Shown in pieces: positions 43,179 to 54,048 of a stretch of 64,000 bases of DNA. The notes below the pieces were generated by a model. That model saw only the letters and a list, made by a program, of their open reading frames with translations, was not told where the DNA came from and made no database searches. The stretch lies in contig LLCB01000027.1 of NCBI GenBank assembly GCA_001414345.1, forward strand, positions 124,001-188,000, written 5' to 3'. Source of the DNA: Hymenoscyphus infarciens. Lineage: Eukaryota > Ascomycota > Leotiomycetes > Helotiales > Helotiaceae. Made by a program: the position numbers and the translations under genes. Numbering within the stretch: position 1 is the stretch's first letter; every line of letters starts with the position of its first letter.

Positions 43179-44906
43179 ATGCAACTCACTTACCTATTAC
43201 CCTTCGCCTTGACGGCCGTTGTCAATGCAAATATTGTCAAAGACCCTCTACCAGCGCAACCACCAACTGCTGGTTCAGCAGCACCAGCAATGGGCGGTAT
43301 GCCTGCTGCTGCCGCACCACCAATGGCGTCAGGTATGGCCGGTATGCCAGCGAGTTCAACTCAGCCAATGTCAGCAACAATGCCAGGTATGGCAAATATG
43401 CCCGGAATGCCAGCAGCAGCAGCAGCATCACCATCTAGTTCAGCAAAAGCCGGCGGCATGACTTCAACGAAGACTTTGGCAGAGGTTATCAAGGAGAACG
43501 ATTCGCAACTCAGCACATTGAATAGTAAGTTCAATCTCACTATAAAGGTCAAGAAAAGCCTCTTCTAACACGTCTACCCAGCTATGCTCGGAACACAACC
43601 AGCACTCCTCAAGATGCTTGAGAACATGTCCGACATTACCATCCTCGCACCATCAAATGCAGCTTTCAGCAAATTCGAGGCAGATGCAGGAAACAAAGCA
43701 GAGGCTGCCATGCCAATGATGCTTGCCGGTATTCTCGAGTACCACGTTCTTATGGGCATGCACATGTCCGCAGATATCCCAAGCAAGATGGTTTTTGTGC
43801 CATCTTTACTCGGTGGATCTATGAACATGACTAGCTCTAAAGCCACTGTCATGGCTGGTATGGAGGGTATGGCAATGAAGGAGAAGAAGAAGCGAATGGA
43901 AATGGCTGCAATGGCCGGTATGTCAGGAATGGCTCCATCGGCACAGATGGCCCCATCAGCACAAGCGGCTGCCACCAACTCAACAATGGGTAACATGACC
44001 ATGGCCTTGAGTAACGTCCAAGGTGGACAAGTTGTTGGTATAGTGAAGAGTGGAAACAAAGTTGAGCTTATGAGTGGATTGAAGGAGGTTGCCACGGTTG
44101 AGACCGCTGTTCGTTAACCCCTCTCTTCTTGAAACTCGATTGCTAATTTCAACAGGATATCATGTTCATGGGAGGTGTTATCCATGTCATCGACAATGTC
44201 ATGATGATGCCCAAGATGGTCTCCGAATCCGCACTCGACTCTGAACTCACCGCCATGGTCGGAGCTCTCAAGAACACCAACCTCGTCATGACCGTTGATA
44301 TGATGAAGGATGTCACCGTCTTCGCGCCATCCAACGCAGCATTTAAGGCTGTCGGAGGAACTGCTTCTATGTTGAGCATGCAACAACTTTCCACCGTCCT
44401 CGAGTACCACGTGGTTCAAGGTACAGTTGGTTATAGTTCTCTTTTGACCATGGGTCTCGCCAACAAGACCATGACCACTGTTGCCGGTGCTCAACTTATG
44501 GTTATGGTTGAGAACAACAAGGTCTTTGTTAACTCTGCTCAAGTTGAGACTGAGGATATTCTTGTTAACAATGGTGTTATGCATGTTATCAACGCGTATG
44601 TATCCCTTCTCTCTGCTTCTCCGTTCCGTTTTCTTTTCTTTCAAAGAGGAGATAAGCTAACAAGCTCACAGTGTCATGAATCCAATGAACGCAACCGCAA
44701 TGCCAATGCCAAGTGCAACCGCAGCACCCGTTGCATTCGCAAATGCAGCAGCTGCTTCTAACGTCCCTTTCACGTCTGGTATCGTTGCTTCAACCACTGC
44801 ACCATCTGCATCTACAAAAACCGCTAATGCTGCACGTGGACTTGAGAATCCTATCAAGGGGGCTGTTGGTGCTGCTGCTTTGTTCGGACTCGTTGCTGCG
44901 TTGTAG
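43179..44906 (+). CDS. Secreted methionine-rich fasciclin (FAS1) protein, two domains
   Basis: Four exons, 43179-43524, 43582-44108, 44156-44595 and 44672-44906, join in phase to 515 residues. A signal peptide (residues 1-18, MQLTYLLPFALTAVVNA) is followed by an Ala/Pro/Ser/Met-rich stretch with repeated M-x-G-M and G-M-P units. FAS1 domain 1 contains 'DITILAPSNAAFSKFEADAG' and 'ILEYHVLMG'; domain 2 contains 'DVTVFAPSNAAFKAVGG', 'VLEYHVVQGTV' and 'ILVNNGVMHVINAV', the family's two conserved boxes. A second Met-rich insert ('MAAMAGMSGMAPSAQMAPSA') sits inside domain 1. The C-terminus is Ala/Ser/Thr-rich and ends in a hydrophobic segment, as in GPI-anchored cell-surface proteins. FAS1 proteins mediate adhesion. 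The Met clusters resemble copper-binding motifs, but that is inference. Confidence 0.9.
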
Positions 44907-45687
44907 ATTTGATGGGAGTGATGTGATAGGGATTATTAGGATGTGATGATACCAGGCTTGTTGGAATAGGGTTGGGAAAACATTGGAATTTTTATTAGTA
45001 GAATATAGCGGTCTTTCTTTTCTTTTTCCTTGTAGTATATAATAATCATTTATTTCTCTTTGTGAATTGGGTTCTTATGAAGATGCTTGGTGATTATTAT
45101 TGTACAGTTTCATTTTATAATGAGAATCAATTTAACTTGCCTAGCAACAAACGTATCGCGTCTGGTTTCTTTATTCACCAATTACAATATTGACCATTTC
45201 TGTCTAGACATACACTACAAGTCAATCCCTTTACTCTGCTTAGCTAAGTTGATTGTTTAAGTTTTCCAGAGTAATCAAATCAAATAAATGGTTCTTTGAT
45301 AGCTATTTGTGCTCTATACTCTTAAGACCTTCCAGACGTCAACTGACTCAATCGCTTTAAATATTCGCGAACAATAGGGTATGACTGTCAGACTTACTAG
45401 AATCACCGCTTACTATTAGTCAATATCATAAAGCATACCGAACAGAAACTGCGTACAAGATACTAGATCAAAGCGAATAGGTTGGAAAGCAGAAGGCCTG
45501 TCTTTTTTTCAGGAGTCCTTGTCATGAAGCTATGATTGCACTACAACTGGGGAAAGTTCAACTGATGAATCTCCATATCCATCAAGTTTGGCATCGTTAT
45601 AGACTTTTGCCTTCTCTCTTTCACAGCAAGTGGCGTATTTTTCCCGTGTCTGTACATGCTTCCTAATAGCCTTCATGCCAACCATGT

Positions 45688-47223
45688 TCAAAAATCCTCC
45701 AATCGGTTTCTTTTCATCAAGCTCGCGTTTATCTCATTCTCTTTTGCGAGGTCTGAAGATATAGAGACCTTTCGCTTCCTATCTTCGTCTTTGATGAGTG
45801 CTTCACGTTCAAGCTCAAATTTGCGCAACCTAAGTTGCTCGACCTTCAACATCTGGTCCACGATTCGCCGATCAGCCTCCTCCAACTTAGACGCGAAATT
45901 AGCCGAAGGGGTAGAGACGTGGTCATTTGCGGATTTCTGGGTCATCGGAGGCTTTCGAGCACTGCCTTCAGCCTTCGAGTCAGCCCGGTGCTTGATGTTT
46001 AGGATCTCCAAAAGAGAGCGCCGATCATCCCCAGATTCTTTTGGTCGTGAAATCTCGACCCGTTCTTCTGCTCCGTCGTGTGCTTCCTCCAATTTATTCC
46101 TCGGACTCTCATCGTCGGAATCCCTTAAATCCGTCGCATGTTTTGTCGCAATGTCGGCATCGTTCGATTCTATTTTGGGATCAATGTTCTTGGTCTGTTC
46201 CATGCCCTTTGGTTTGTTTTGCTGTCTTTTAGAGGTAGAGTGATAATACTTCGAAAGTAAGACTTTGCAGTACACCTCCATAAAATTCCCGACCCATTGC
46301 CCGCTGAACTCCGCCCAGTCAACTCCAGCTACATCCATATGTTCCATGACCGCATTGTAAATCGCTGTACATAAATGCGTTCGCTGATTAAGGCCCAGTT
46401 TTGACCAAGGTGCTCGCACCTTTTCTTTATCGACATTGCTTTCGATTTCGACTTTGAAGATAGCGGAGGATACACTTTCGAGGGCTCGCATTTCCATGCT
46501 AGTAACTTTGAAGAAAAGCCTTTCGTAATCACTCCACAACTGAGGTGTCCTAACAGACATGTCTTTAAGGTGGCCGAAATCGAGGTTTTCTTCCGTATGT
46601 AGCCAGACAACACGGTTATCCAAGTCTTCAGGGAAGTCCAGTCGTGGGTTGGGGGCATTTCCTTCCAAAGATGAGTCCTCCATTTGAGTTTGAGGGTTAC
46701 CACCTTTCAAGGGCGCCTCCTCCATTTCCTCGTGTGTTGGTACCTTCCCCTTCTGGCGCTGTCTTAAACTACGTTCACGTCGACATTTCGCGAGCAAGAC
46801 CTTGGCATATACGTTGATAGAATCCGAGACCCATGCTCTTGAGACCTCCACCCAGCGAACGTCTTTCTCCAACATGTATTCGAAGATAGAGTTGGCAATT
46901 TCCCGAACGATTGTTTGGCGTGTAGCACTGCCAAGATTGTTCCATGGAACGGAGGGGGTATTTTCGTACAAGCCCTCAACGCCAGCAAACACACCGTGAG
47001 CGACATCCTTCAGCTCAGATTGCTCCATGCTGGTGACTTTGCTGAACAGTGTTTCAAAATCTGCCCAATCCTGCAATGGTTTGATGTTTTTGTTTTTGAG
47101 GGCAGAGAAATCATAGTTATCAAGCCATTTTTGCACGAGAAGTTCGTCCTCTGGAAATCCCGGCCAGTCCATTGCGAAGAAGGAAGCACTAATTTCTATT
47201 AGCGGACTTCTCAAGGTTGTCAA
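45688..47223 (-). CDS. Member 1 of an unrecognised paralogous family, with two modules
   Basis: A 511-residue single-exon frame. Methionine 18 (MDWPGFPEDELL) may be the true start, since the other members also begin shortly before an F-P pair. Two copies of a ~120-residue module are visible. The first runs about 22-145 ('GFPEDELLVQKWL', 'LFSKVTSMEQSELK', 'VRWVEVSRAWVSDSINVYAK'); the second about 195-325 ('DFPEDLDNRVVWLHTEENLD', 'LFFKVTSMEMRALE', 'VDWAEFSGQWVGNFMEVYCK'). Each ends with a short L-L-x-K basic stretch. After the second comes a charged, probably disordered linker (~330-430), then a Leu/Glu/Arg-rich coiled coil ('IVDQMLKVEQLRLRKFELER') and a basic end ('MKRNRLEDF'). I do not recognise a known domain. 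Nuclear location or nucleic-acid contact is a guess from the basic tail. It is the largest of four minus-strand relatives. Confidence 0.75.
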   Translation of the reverse strand: MTTLRSPLIEISASFFAMDWPGFPEDELLVQKWLDNYDFSALKNKNIKPLQDWADFETLFSKVTSMEQSELKDVAHGVFAGVEGLYENTPSVPWNNLGSATRQTIVREIANSIFEYMLEKDVRWVEVSRAWVSDSINVYAKVLLAKCRRERSLRQRQKGKVPTHEEMEEAPLKGGNPQTQMEDSSLEGNAPNPRLDFPEDLDNRVVWLHTEENLDFGHLKDMSVRTPQLWSDYERLFFKVTSMEMRALESVSSAIFKVEIESNVDKEKVRAPWSKLGLNQRTHLCTAIYNAVMEHMDVAGVDWAEFSGQWVGNFMEVYCKVLLSKYYHSTSKRQQNKPKGMEQTKNIDPKIESNDADIATKHATDLRDSDDESPRNKLEEAHDGAEERVEISRPKESGDDRRSLLEILNIKHRADSKAEGSARKPPMTQKSANDHVSTPSANFASKLEEADRRIVDQMLKVEQLRLRKFELEREALIKDEDRKRKVSISSDLAKENEINASLMKRNRLEDF

Positions 47224-48406
47224 ACGTGGATCCGGAAAGCAGTTTCTTTCCTACCTGGTGCTTGTAAATCGAAGAGAGCAAGTATGCGATGTAGGCCAAG
47301 AAAAGAACTATAACTAGTCAGCCTTCTGAACAATATCAAGTGCCTGCTGTGTACGCTTGAAGACTTGAGACAGACACACAATTGTTACTCAAATTAGTGG
47401 TGAAGACCACCAAGGACTCAAGGCAACGAAAGAGAAGCTGATGTTGTGTTTCTCGGGTCACGATCTAGCTCCAAGGTTCAATACACGCGTGTGTGTTGAC
47501 TTGATGTCGAGCGACGCGACTGAGTGCTGGGGTAGGTGGAATAGAGAGGTAAAAAAATGCCCTACTAGCGTGGTACTAGTACGGCACTAGTATAGCCACT
47601 TTGGCTTGTCTCGCGCGACGTATAGTACTCTATGCCCTGGACATAGAGTAATCCTCAAAAACTATAGAAGCAGTCACGTTCAGTGTCACCTTATTACAGA
47701 CGTTACAGAGACCTCTCGTGGCTTGCCAATTCTCGATGTATCTTCAATTTTGGGGGAATGGATCAAAGTCCCCCCTTAAGGTTTTATAGTAGCCAGTGAG
47801 GAAAATGGTGGTATCCTAGCTTAATTTATACAGTGGGTATTAGAGCATTCATTTTTATAATTTTTTCTTTGCGCGCCTACCCTGGTATTTCGTCGTCTCT
47901 ATAACAGTTTCGTTTCCTACTTCCAAAGTGAGGCAGAATTCCCCCTTACGGTATCCGCTTGAACTTATTTTCTTGATTCTAACTATAATGGTCAACCTCA
48001 TCTTGTTCACTGGAAGAAGCAAAGTCTCGGTAGCACGATGCAACATAGAACTACTTTTGGCCACAGCTGCATTTCCCCAAAAACTAGATGATGTACCTCA
48101 CACAGATCCACAAAGCTAAGCGAGGCTCAAGGGGTCTTGTCTTATTGCGTTGTCAAAACAATGAGTTCATGGTTGCCATTGTTTGGATAACGATTTGTAT
48201 TTTGACAAACTTACTAGAACGATTTGAATGTGTTCCTTGTCAATTTTAGCTACTTCCGGGCAAGTCCTTTTGTGGGATATCATTGTCTAAGCCATCTTGG
48301 GTACTAGGAATAGTTGAGGAGTTTTACGAAGATACTTTAGAGGAAGGTGTGGACTGAATATTAAATTTCTCACTTTACCGCGGTATCAAGAACGTACTTT
48401 GATGTA
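47224..48406. other. Spacer between family members 1 and 2, left part
   Basis: AT-moderate DNA, no supported gene. Frames of 63-69 codons at 47855-48119 on both strands have no motif. This is the upstream flank of family member 1. Confidence 0.4.
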
Positions 48407-48933
48407 CAGTGAGTTGCGAGTTAAGCTTGAATTTGCCCACTTTTTTTGTAATCCGAGCTTTTTTTTCTTCAAAGCTTTCTCCCTCTCTTCTTTAGAAGAC
48501 AGAAAATAAAAGTACTCTAAAAGAGACGAGGCCTAGCTAGAAAGAAGCGCTATCTCTAATTATCTCTCTTCTATATAATTTAAAGTAAGTATAATAAAAG
48601 TAAACTAAAAAATAGATAAATCTTAAAAAAAAACCCTTTTTTGAAAATTTTTCACTACCCCTGCGTACCCTAGTAAGGTCGATCGATAAGGTATACTAAG
48701 ACCTTATAAAAATTAAGATAGTTATAAAATTGTCTGTTTTTGTTATATAAAGTTTATAGAGTAATAGAAGATATATAGAGCTCTCGTTTTCTGTTATCTA
48801 GAATATACTAATATATGTTGTTATTAATAAATAGGTGAAAGAGTGCCTAAAAGGGGGGGAAATCAAGGACTTTTTCAAAAAGCTCGGATTATAAAAAAAG
48901 TGGGCAAATTCAAGCTTAACTCGCAACTCACTG
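48407..48933. mobile_element. MITE with 57 bp inverted repeats and TA duplication
   Basis: A 527 bp element. It begins 'cagtgagttgcgagttaagc' and the reverse complement of its end (48877-48933) is nearly identical over about 57 bp, including 'ttgaatttgcccactttttt' and 'taatccgagc'. TA flanks both sides (48405-48406 and 48934-48935), as expected for Tc1/mariner-type insertion; CAGT-type termini suit the fungal pogo/Fot1 branch. The interior is AT-rich with stops and no transposase frame. High identity of the ends against a mutated interior suggests the ends are younger or were preserved. Confidence 0.88.
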
Positions 48934-48935
48934 TA

Positions 48936-49502
48936 TTGTTTTAGTCAGACGAAATTCGATGTTTCTATCAGGCATTCTGTTATTCTAAATTCCGAGATAA
49001 TCGACAAGTAGGTAATCGAATGGAGTTAGGAGAATCAAGGTTTCGGATTCTGTTCCCTAAATCATCGTAAAGAATTCTTTTAATTATTCTAGAGCGTGTT
49101 GTAAACTCTAGGCAGGTCTCTTACGTACTTTTCCTTCTTTCCCCTAAACTTCTGCTCTACCTTCCTGTCTAAATCGTTTATATCTACGATGTTTTCTCTT
49201 TCCTAAACTATACGAACTGCATTATGTTGGACATTTTCACATAACTTGTAATTCGCGGCGGTCAGTGACCTTGAAAAAGTACTATTTGTTCCAGATTAAT
49301 TCGTACAATGTATTACATTGTGCGAGCTGGCCTCGAAGAACCACCATTTAGAGGTCATCATTCTTCTAAACCATTCGGACACTTGAGAGCTAAACAAGAT
49401 ATGCCTGCCTCTTACGCATACCAACCCTTGTGATACATGTTTTTAGCCCCATTCCATAACACCCACACTACAGGTGACCCCATTTTTCCCATGCTCGACC
49501 GG
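48936..49502. other. Spacer between MITE and family member 2
   Basis: About 570 bp of AT-leaning sequence with no supported frame; it is the 3' flank of family member 2. Confidence 0.4.
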
Positions 49503-50477
49503 TTATGCTCGTCTCTGTCTCTTTTCCATAGGTGTCGAACCTCCCAAGGAAGGTCTCTTCTTGGTTTCCTCTCTGGCCTTGGCTCTCTCCATCTCTAGTT
49601 TGGATAACTTGATTTCTTCCAACACTTGTCGTTGCTTGATTTGCTCCAATTTAAGCTCTGCTAGCAGGATTTTCTGGTCGAGAACCTTGCTATCAAGATC
49701 TGCTAGCTTGCTGGCGGTCACCGTGGAAGAAATAGAGGCGGTTGCATGGGTGGAGTCGAAGCTGCGACGTGATTCTTGCATATCAAAGTCTTCGAGAGTC
49801 AACGCGTCATTCTCGCTGTGCAAAACTTCGAGGGAATCGTCGTCAATTTCGTCCGCTAATTCCAGTGATGCCACATGTTCTTCTCCCTCTTCCACAAAAC
49901 TCAATTCAACAAGCTCCTGCTTAATTTTATGTGCCATATCATCTCCTTGTTCTATTTCTGGCCCAAGCTCAACCAAATGATGCTCCTGGATACGTGGTTT
50001 CAATTTCGATGCCGTCGATGCCGCTGGCTTCCTTGTCTTTGATCTTTTTGATTGGCCGACAAAGGTGTGATATCGGCTGAGGAGAATTTTGATATACACT
50101 TCAAGGAACCCTCGCAGCCACGGTCCTACTGCTTCAACCCATGCAACTTCAAAACCGGTCATAAACCCAATCACTTTGCTGAAGAGAAAATTATTCAAGG
50201 TTGCACACAAAGTCTTGTTTCGTGAAGGTATCGCGTGTTCCTTGTGCTCAATGTTTTCATCAAAGAGGGCGAAGGCCTCGCGGAGAAGGTCATGTTGCTT
50301 GATTGTTGTGACCTCTCCAAAGAGCACTTCGACATCACTCCAGGCGGTGAGTGGCTGAGCAGGACGCTTCTTGAGGTGTTCAAAATTGGAGTTGATTGGG
50401 TTTCGAAGCCATCTTACTGCAAGGGTTGTATTGTGAGCAGGAAAGATCAAACGGGTATCGTGTTCGGCATCTTCCAT
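49503..50477 (-). CDS. Member 2 of the unrecognised paralogous family
   Basis: A single-exon frame of 324 residues. The single module (about 10-145) has the same landmarks as member 1: 'IFPAHNTTLAVRWLRNPINS', 'NFEHLKKRP', 'LFGEVTTIKQHDLL', 'VAWVEAVGPWLRGFLEVYIK' and 'ILLSRYH'. A basic Lys/Arg patch ('GQSKRSKTRKPAAS') follows. The acidic linker (about 180-260) is Glu/Asp-rich. The C-terminus is a Leu/Glu/Lys coiled coil ('ILLAELKLEQIKQRQVLEEI') and ends in a basic 'MEKRQRRA'. No known domain was recognised. The start at 50477 leaves nine residues before the F-P pair. Between members 1 and 2 lies the MITE. Confidence 0.75.
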   Translation of the reverse strand: MEDAEHDTRLIFPAHNTTLAVRWLRNPINSNFEHLKKRPAQPLTAWSDVEVLFGEVTTIKQHDLLREAFALFDENIEHKEHAIPSRNKTLCATLNNFLFSKVIGFMTGFEVAWVEAVGPWLRGFLEVYIKILLSRYHTFVGQSKRSKTRKPAASTASKLKPRIQEHHLVELGPEIEQGDDMAHKIKQELVELSFVEEGEEHVASLELADEIDDDSLEVLHSENDALTLEDFDMQESRRSFDSTHATASISSTVTASKLADLDSKVLDQKILLAELKLEQIKQRQVLEEIKLSKLEMERAKAREETKKRPSLGGSTPMEKRQRRA

Positions 50478-51893
50478 TTTGGAACTAAATCCAGTCAGTT
50501 ATATTCTAATCGCAAACTCAGCGCACAAAGTAGAGCATGTCTTACTAGTTCGTGGTTGAGCCCCAGCAAAGGGAAGTCGGCGCGAGGAGGCTAAGGCACC
50601 AGAAAGTCAGAAAATCTCCAATAGGTTTAACCAAACTGAAAAAGCGTACCTTTGTTTGCGCTCTGCTTGCTCTTTTGCGCGTAGGAGGCTTGGAGAGCAA
50701 AATGTAGGTTGTAGTTCAATGTGTGGTGTTTGCGACGCGTCGGGAGTGTCCAGTGTTGGTGTTGGGTCAAGACAACCAGGAAGTCGCTACCGATTGCTAG
50801 TGCACCACTAGCGCAGCATGAACTCCACCCATTGCCTGCCTCAACAAATGCGGCCGTAAATAGCTTGTTTGTGCCAAGTTCTTTGGGACAATTAGACTCC
50901 ATTGTCCAAAGCCACTTTTTTCAATATTTCAAGTTATTCCAAGTATTTATGTTACTTACCTTAATTACTCTAGAAAGCGGGAACAATGAGCTAGGTAGGC
51001 AGCAGTGTGAGCAAGGAATACTCAGGTACTCAAGTAGTACTTTAAATAGTATAAGTAGAGTAGAGTAGTATTTACTACTCTACTCTACTCTACTTATGTC
51101 TTATACTAGTAGGCCGACGTAAGCTAGTGTTCTTTATTCTAAACTCGCAATGATTAACCTCTATACTTTACTAAAATAATTAAATCTTCTGCACTATCTA
51201 GGTTACTCAAATTAACTAAATCTTGCTTAGATAAGTATCTCACATTATATACTTTTAAAACGTGCGAGACTACATTTAATTAATTTAATTAATCTAAATA
51301 GTCTCGAATAATATAATTTAAAGGTTTAGCTTACTAGACATACTACATAAAACTCCAAAGTAGCAACAGGAGGGGTCAATTATATAAATAGTGAATAAAG
51401 TTTACTAGAATCAGAGGTAGAACATTAGCTGCCGCTTTTATTGTTTTGCCTCCTTATTAGCACTTTGTGTCTTGGCGCAGACCCAAAATTGGATGTAAGC
51501 TTTGCTCTTGCCTTTTCTATTACTTCACAGATCAGATATTGTTCTGGGTGGTTTAAAGAATAAATAATTTGGGTTTCCAAATCTCCTAAACGTTTTAGAT
51601 CAATTATCCTAGATATATAGCACGTGCACTTGGAAGAAAGGCTAGGTATTTATCTTACAAAGTCACGATGGAAAGAATGATATATCGGGCCTGCAGTGAT
51701 AACCAAACATATGATAATAGATATATTTGAATTTTAGAGGGACTTGTCAAACTATTTGAGACTTCGCTTTAATTCAACGATACCTTGAAAATGCTGGATT
51801 TTTCCACTCATATGAAGCCCGTAGATAAGCCTCGTTAGCTCATACAAGTCATCGCTTTCACTTCCAGCGATATCTTCCCATATCTCCTCCAAC
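50478..51893. other. Spacer between family members 2 and 3
   Basis: No supported gene. The middle is AT-rich and RIP-like (about 50930-51650). A palindrome lies at 51051-51107. Frames of 90-115 codons at 50627-51068 on both strands have no motif. Confidence 0.4.
51051..51107. repeat. Long perfect-type palindrome (hairpin)
   Basis: 'ataagtagagtagagtagta' is followed by the near reverse complement 'tactactctactctactcta' and 'cttat', forming a stem of about 23 bp with a few-base loop. Such hairpins occur in AT-rich spacers and at decayed foldback elements. Confidence 0.8.
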
Positions 51894-52835
51894 CTATAAG
51901 AGTCGTGGTCGTTTTACCGAGTTTGGCTTTGTTTGCTCGCTGGGAGTGTCCAGGGTCTTTCTCTTGGGAATTTGGATTTCAAATTCCATTTTCTCCACCT
52001 TCAGCTCTCTTCTCTCAACTTCCAATTCCTTTCGCTCCACCTGCAATCGCTTTTCCAGGAGCCGAATCTTGTCTATGGGGTCAGCAGTTGCAAACTCGGA
52101 TTTCGGGTCCATCGTTGGCAGTTCATCATCCTTGATCACAATAAACACTCGCTTCTCCTCCAACAATCCTTTCTCCTTTCGGTCCTCGGCCTCATGCACC
52201 AGTCCAACATCTTGCTCTCGTTGCCCTGCCAATACAGCTTTCTCCCGTTTTGTTTGGGCCTCTGGTTCGGTCTTTGGTGTTACAGCAAGAGCTTTATTCT
52301 CTCCCTCTGGTGCTTGTTCCCCCTCTGGTGTCGCCGCTTCCCTAAGTCTGCTTCTGGACGCGGATGCAGCAACAGGCGCACCTCCTTTTAAAGCCGCCGC
52401 TTTCTTTGCTTTGCTTCTAGTATGGGTGGCAGCACCATGGTGCTTATGGAAGAGAACCCTCATATAGGCCGTAAAGAATGCTTTTAGCCAAGGCTTGACC
52501 ACTGAAGTCCATGATACATTGTTGTGGCGCATAAATCGCACCACAATAGCGATGAATGTTTTGGTGAAATAAGGGACTAGAGCCTGCTCTCTGGCAAGGT
52601 GGTCTGGGTTTTTTTCACGCCCAATTTGTTGGTCCAAGACTTTAAAGGCATTCCGAACGAGTATATCTGAGGGCATTGTAGTAATGTTGCTAAAGAGGCT
52701 CTCCAGCTCTTTCCAGCCCTTGGCATTGGGATTTGCGATGCCATGAGTCCACGCAAGGCCTCGATTATCTGCTTTGCGAAGATATTTGATCGCCTTCTCC
52801 TCATCGTGAACGGGAAAATCCTTTTGTCCAGACAT
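51894..52835 (-). CDS. Member 3 of the unrecognised paralogous family
   Basis: A single-exon frame of 313 residues starting MSGQKDFPVHDEEKAIKYL. The module (about 1-135) shows 'LFSNITTMPSDIL' (family box LF-x-x-[VI]-T), 'VSWTSVVKPWLKAFFTAYMR' and 'VLFHKHHG'. It is more divergent than members 1 and 2: the N-terminal 'NF..LK' part is hardly recognisable. Then a basic, Ala-rich linker ('THTRSKAKKAAALKGG') leads to a Glu/Lys-rich region and a C-terminal coiled coil ('RLLEKRLQVERKELEVERRE') with a basic end ('NSVKRPRLL'). No known domain was recognised. It could act with its neighbours, but nothing in sequence shows this. Confidence 0.72.
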   Translation of the reverse strand: MSGQKDFPVHDEEKAIKYLRKADNRGLAWTHGIANPNAKGWKELESLFSNITTMPSDILVRNAFKVLDQQIGREKNPDHLAREQALVPYFTKTFIAIVVRFMRHNNVSWTSVVKPWLKAFFTAYMRVLFHKHHGAATHTRSKAKKAAALKGGAPVAASASRSRLREAATPEGEQAPEGENKALAVTPKTEPEAQTKREKAVLAGQREQDVGLVHEAEDRKEKGLLEEKRVFIVIKDDELPTMDPKSEFATADPIDKIRLLEKRLQVERKELEVERRELKVEKMEFEIQIPKRKTLDTPSEQTKPNSVKRPRLL

Positions 52836-53116
52836 TTTGGAAAGGAACTAACTTAAATTAGATTGTTGTCAAATTGACGGAGCTCGAAGAAAGTGTCTAA
52901 CGAGTGTGATTCTGGCTATAGAATGCTAAGAGAGAAAGTACGTGAAGGGAAAGTGAGACCTTGACGTTAGTGTTAGAGAAACCTATGAGAAGCATTAAAC
53001 TATAAGTTCATCGCGGCATATGGTTTAAAGAATATGAGAAGTCGTCAGAAGTCCTCACCTTTGTTGTAACTTGAGTGGTGTGAAGTTTCTGGGGTTTAAG
53101 AATGAAGAGCGAGACT

Positions 53117-53479
53117 TTATAAGAGGTCGTCCTGTGGCTTAGGGGCAAGGTTGAATCTCCGAGAAGATAAAAAGTCCGTGAGGGCACGTTGTTTCAAAGT
53201 TATCTGTCGTGTATAATCAAGTCCCTCTTGAGAAGAATTGGGGATAGTGAGGTATTGTGCCATAAATGCTGGCTGTGAAAGAAGAGAAGTTGAAAGGAAA
53301 GGTTGCGGCCTTAAGTGGAAAGCTGGAGGTAGTGAGAGGAGTGTTCTATGAGGCAGGAGCGACTTCGGTGGCACTCTGGCTATCGTAGCTTCCTGGTTTC
53401 TGGCATCTAAACATAAATATCCAGTCAGCCTTTCAAGTAAATCTCGAATACCTACAGGAGAGGCAGCCGAGTGTTTCAT
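53117..53479 (-). CDS. Small hypothetical frame between family members 3 and 4
   Basis: 120 residues starting MKHSAASPVGIRDLLERLTG, with a Leu/Pro/Ser-rich middle and no recognisable domain. It does not show the module of the neighbouring family. Coding status is uncertain. Confidence 0.25.
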   Translation of the reverse strand: MKHSAASPVGIRDLLERLTGYLCLDARNQEATIARVPPKSLLPHRTLLSLPPAFHLRPQPFLSTSLLSQPAFMAQYLTIPNSSQEGLDYTRQITLKQRALTDFLSSRRFNLAPKPQDDLL

Positions 53480-54048
53480 TGCTTTAGTGCTTTTGGAACA
53501 ATTATAGATATTGTTCGGGACTGTTTAGGGTAATGCAAAGATTGACTAGCTAAAGTTCTAAACCTGCTCGAACAAGCTTTCCACCAGGGAAGGTGAACTC
53601 AAAAGAAAGCTTGCTACTCCAACACAAAACTTACAAACTGAAATGATTCTCAGCCATCGCAATTCCGAGGAGTTTTCGAAGTGTCTTATTGTAGAATTAG
53701 ACTGCTTGATAACAGAAAGGAACGTAGAGCAATTCAAAGTACACATCAGACTTCCCATAAGGCTTTTCTTACTGCAATAAAGTTCTCAAAACACACAAGG
53801 AGTTCATTATTGCTATACACTATTTGTTTTGGATCTGGATCGTACTCACTTTTAGAATTTCTCATAGGCAGAATCTCCCTCCAAGTTTTGGTCCTGGAAT
53901 ACCTTCAAAGTAACAATCAAACTCCCCAGGACTCCAAGTAATCATTATCCCGAAAATCCCATCTTTGGTTTTTTCTCCCCTAGCGTCCAAACTCCATATC
54001 TTCTTCCCCATGCGGGAATTTTTGTCTGTGTAGACTCATGCCCGATGA

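Noticed and set aside
43219..43461. Gln-rich frame over the FAS1 gene's first exon
   Set aside because: Another-frame reading of the Met/Ala/Pro-rich region; the real frame has a signal peptide and FAS1 domains.
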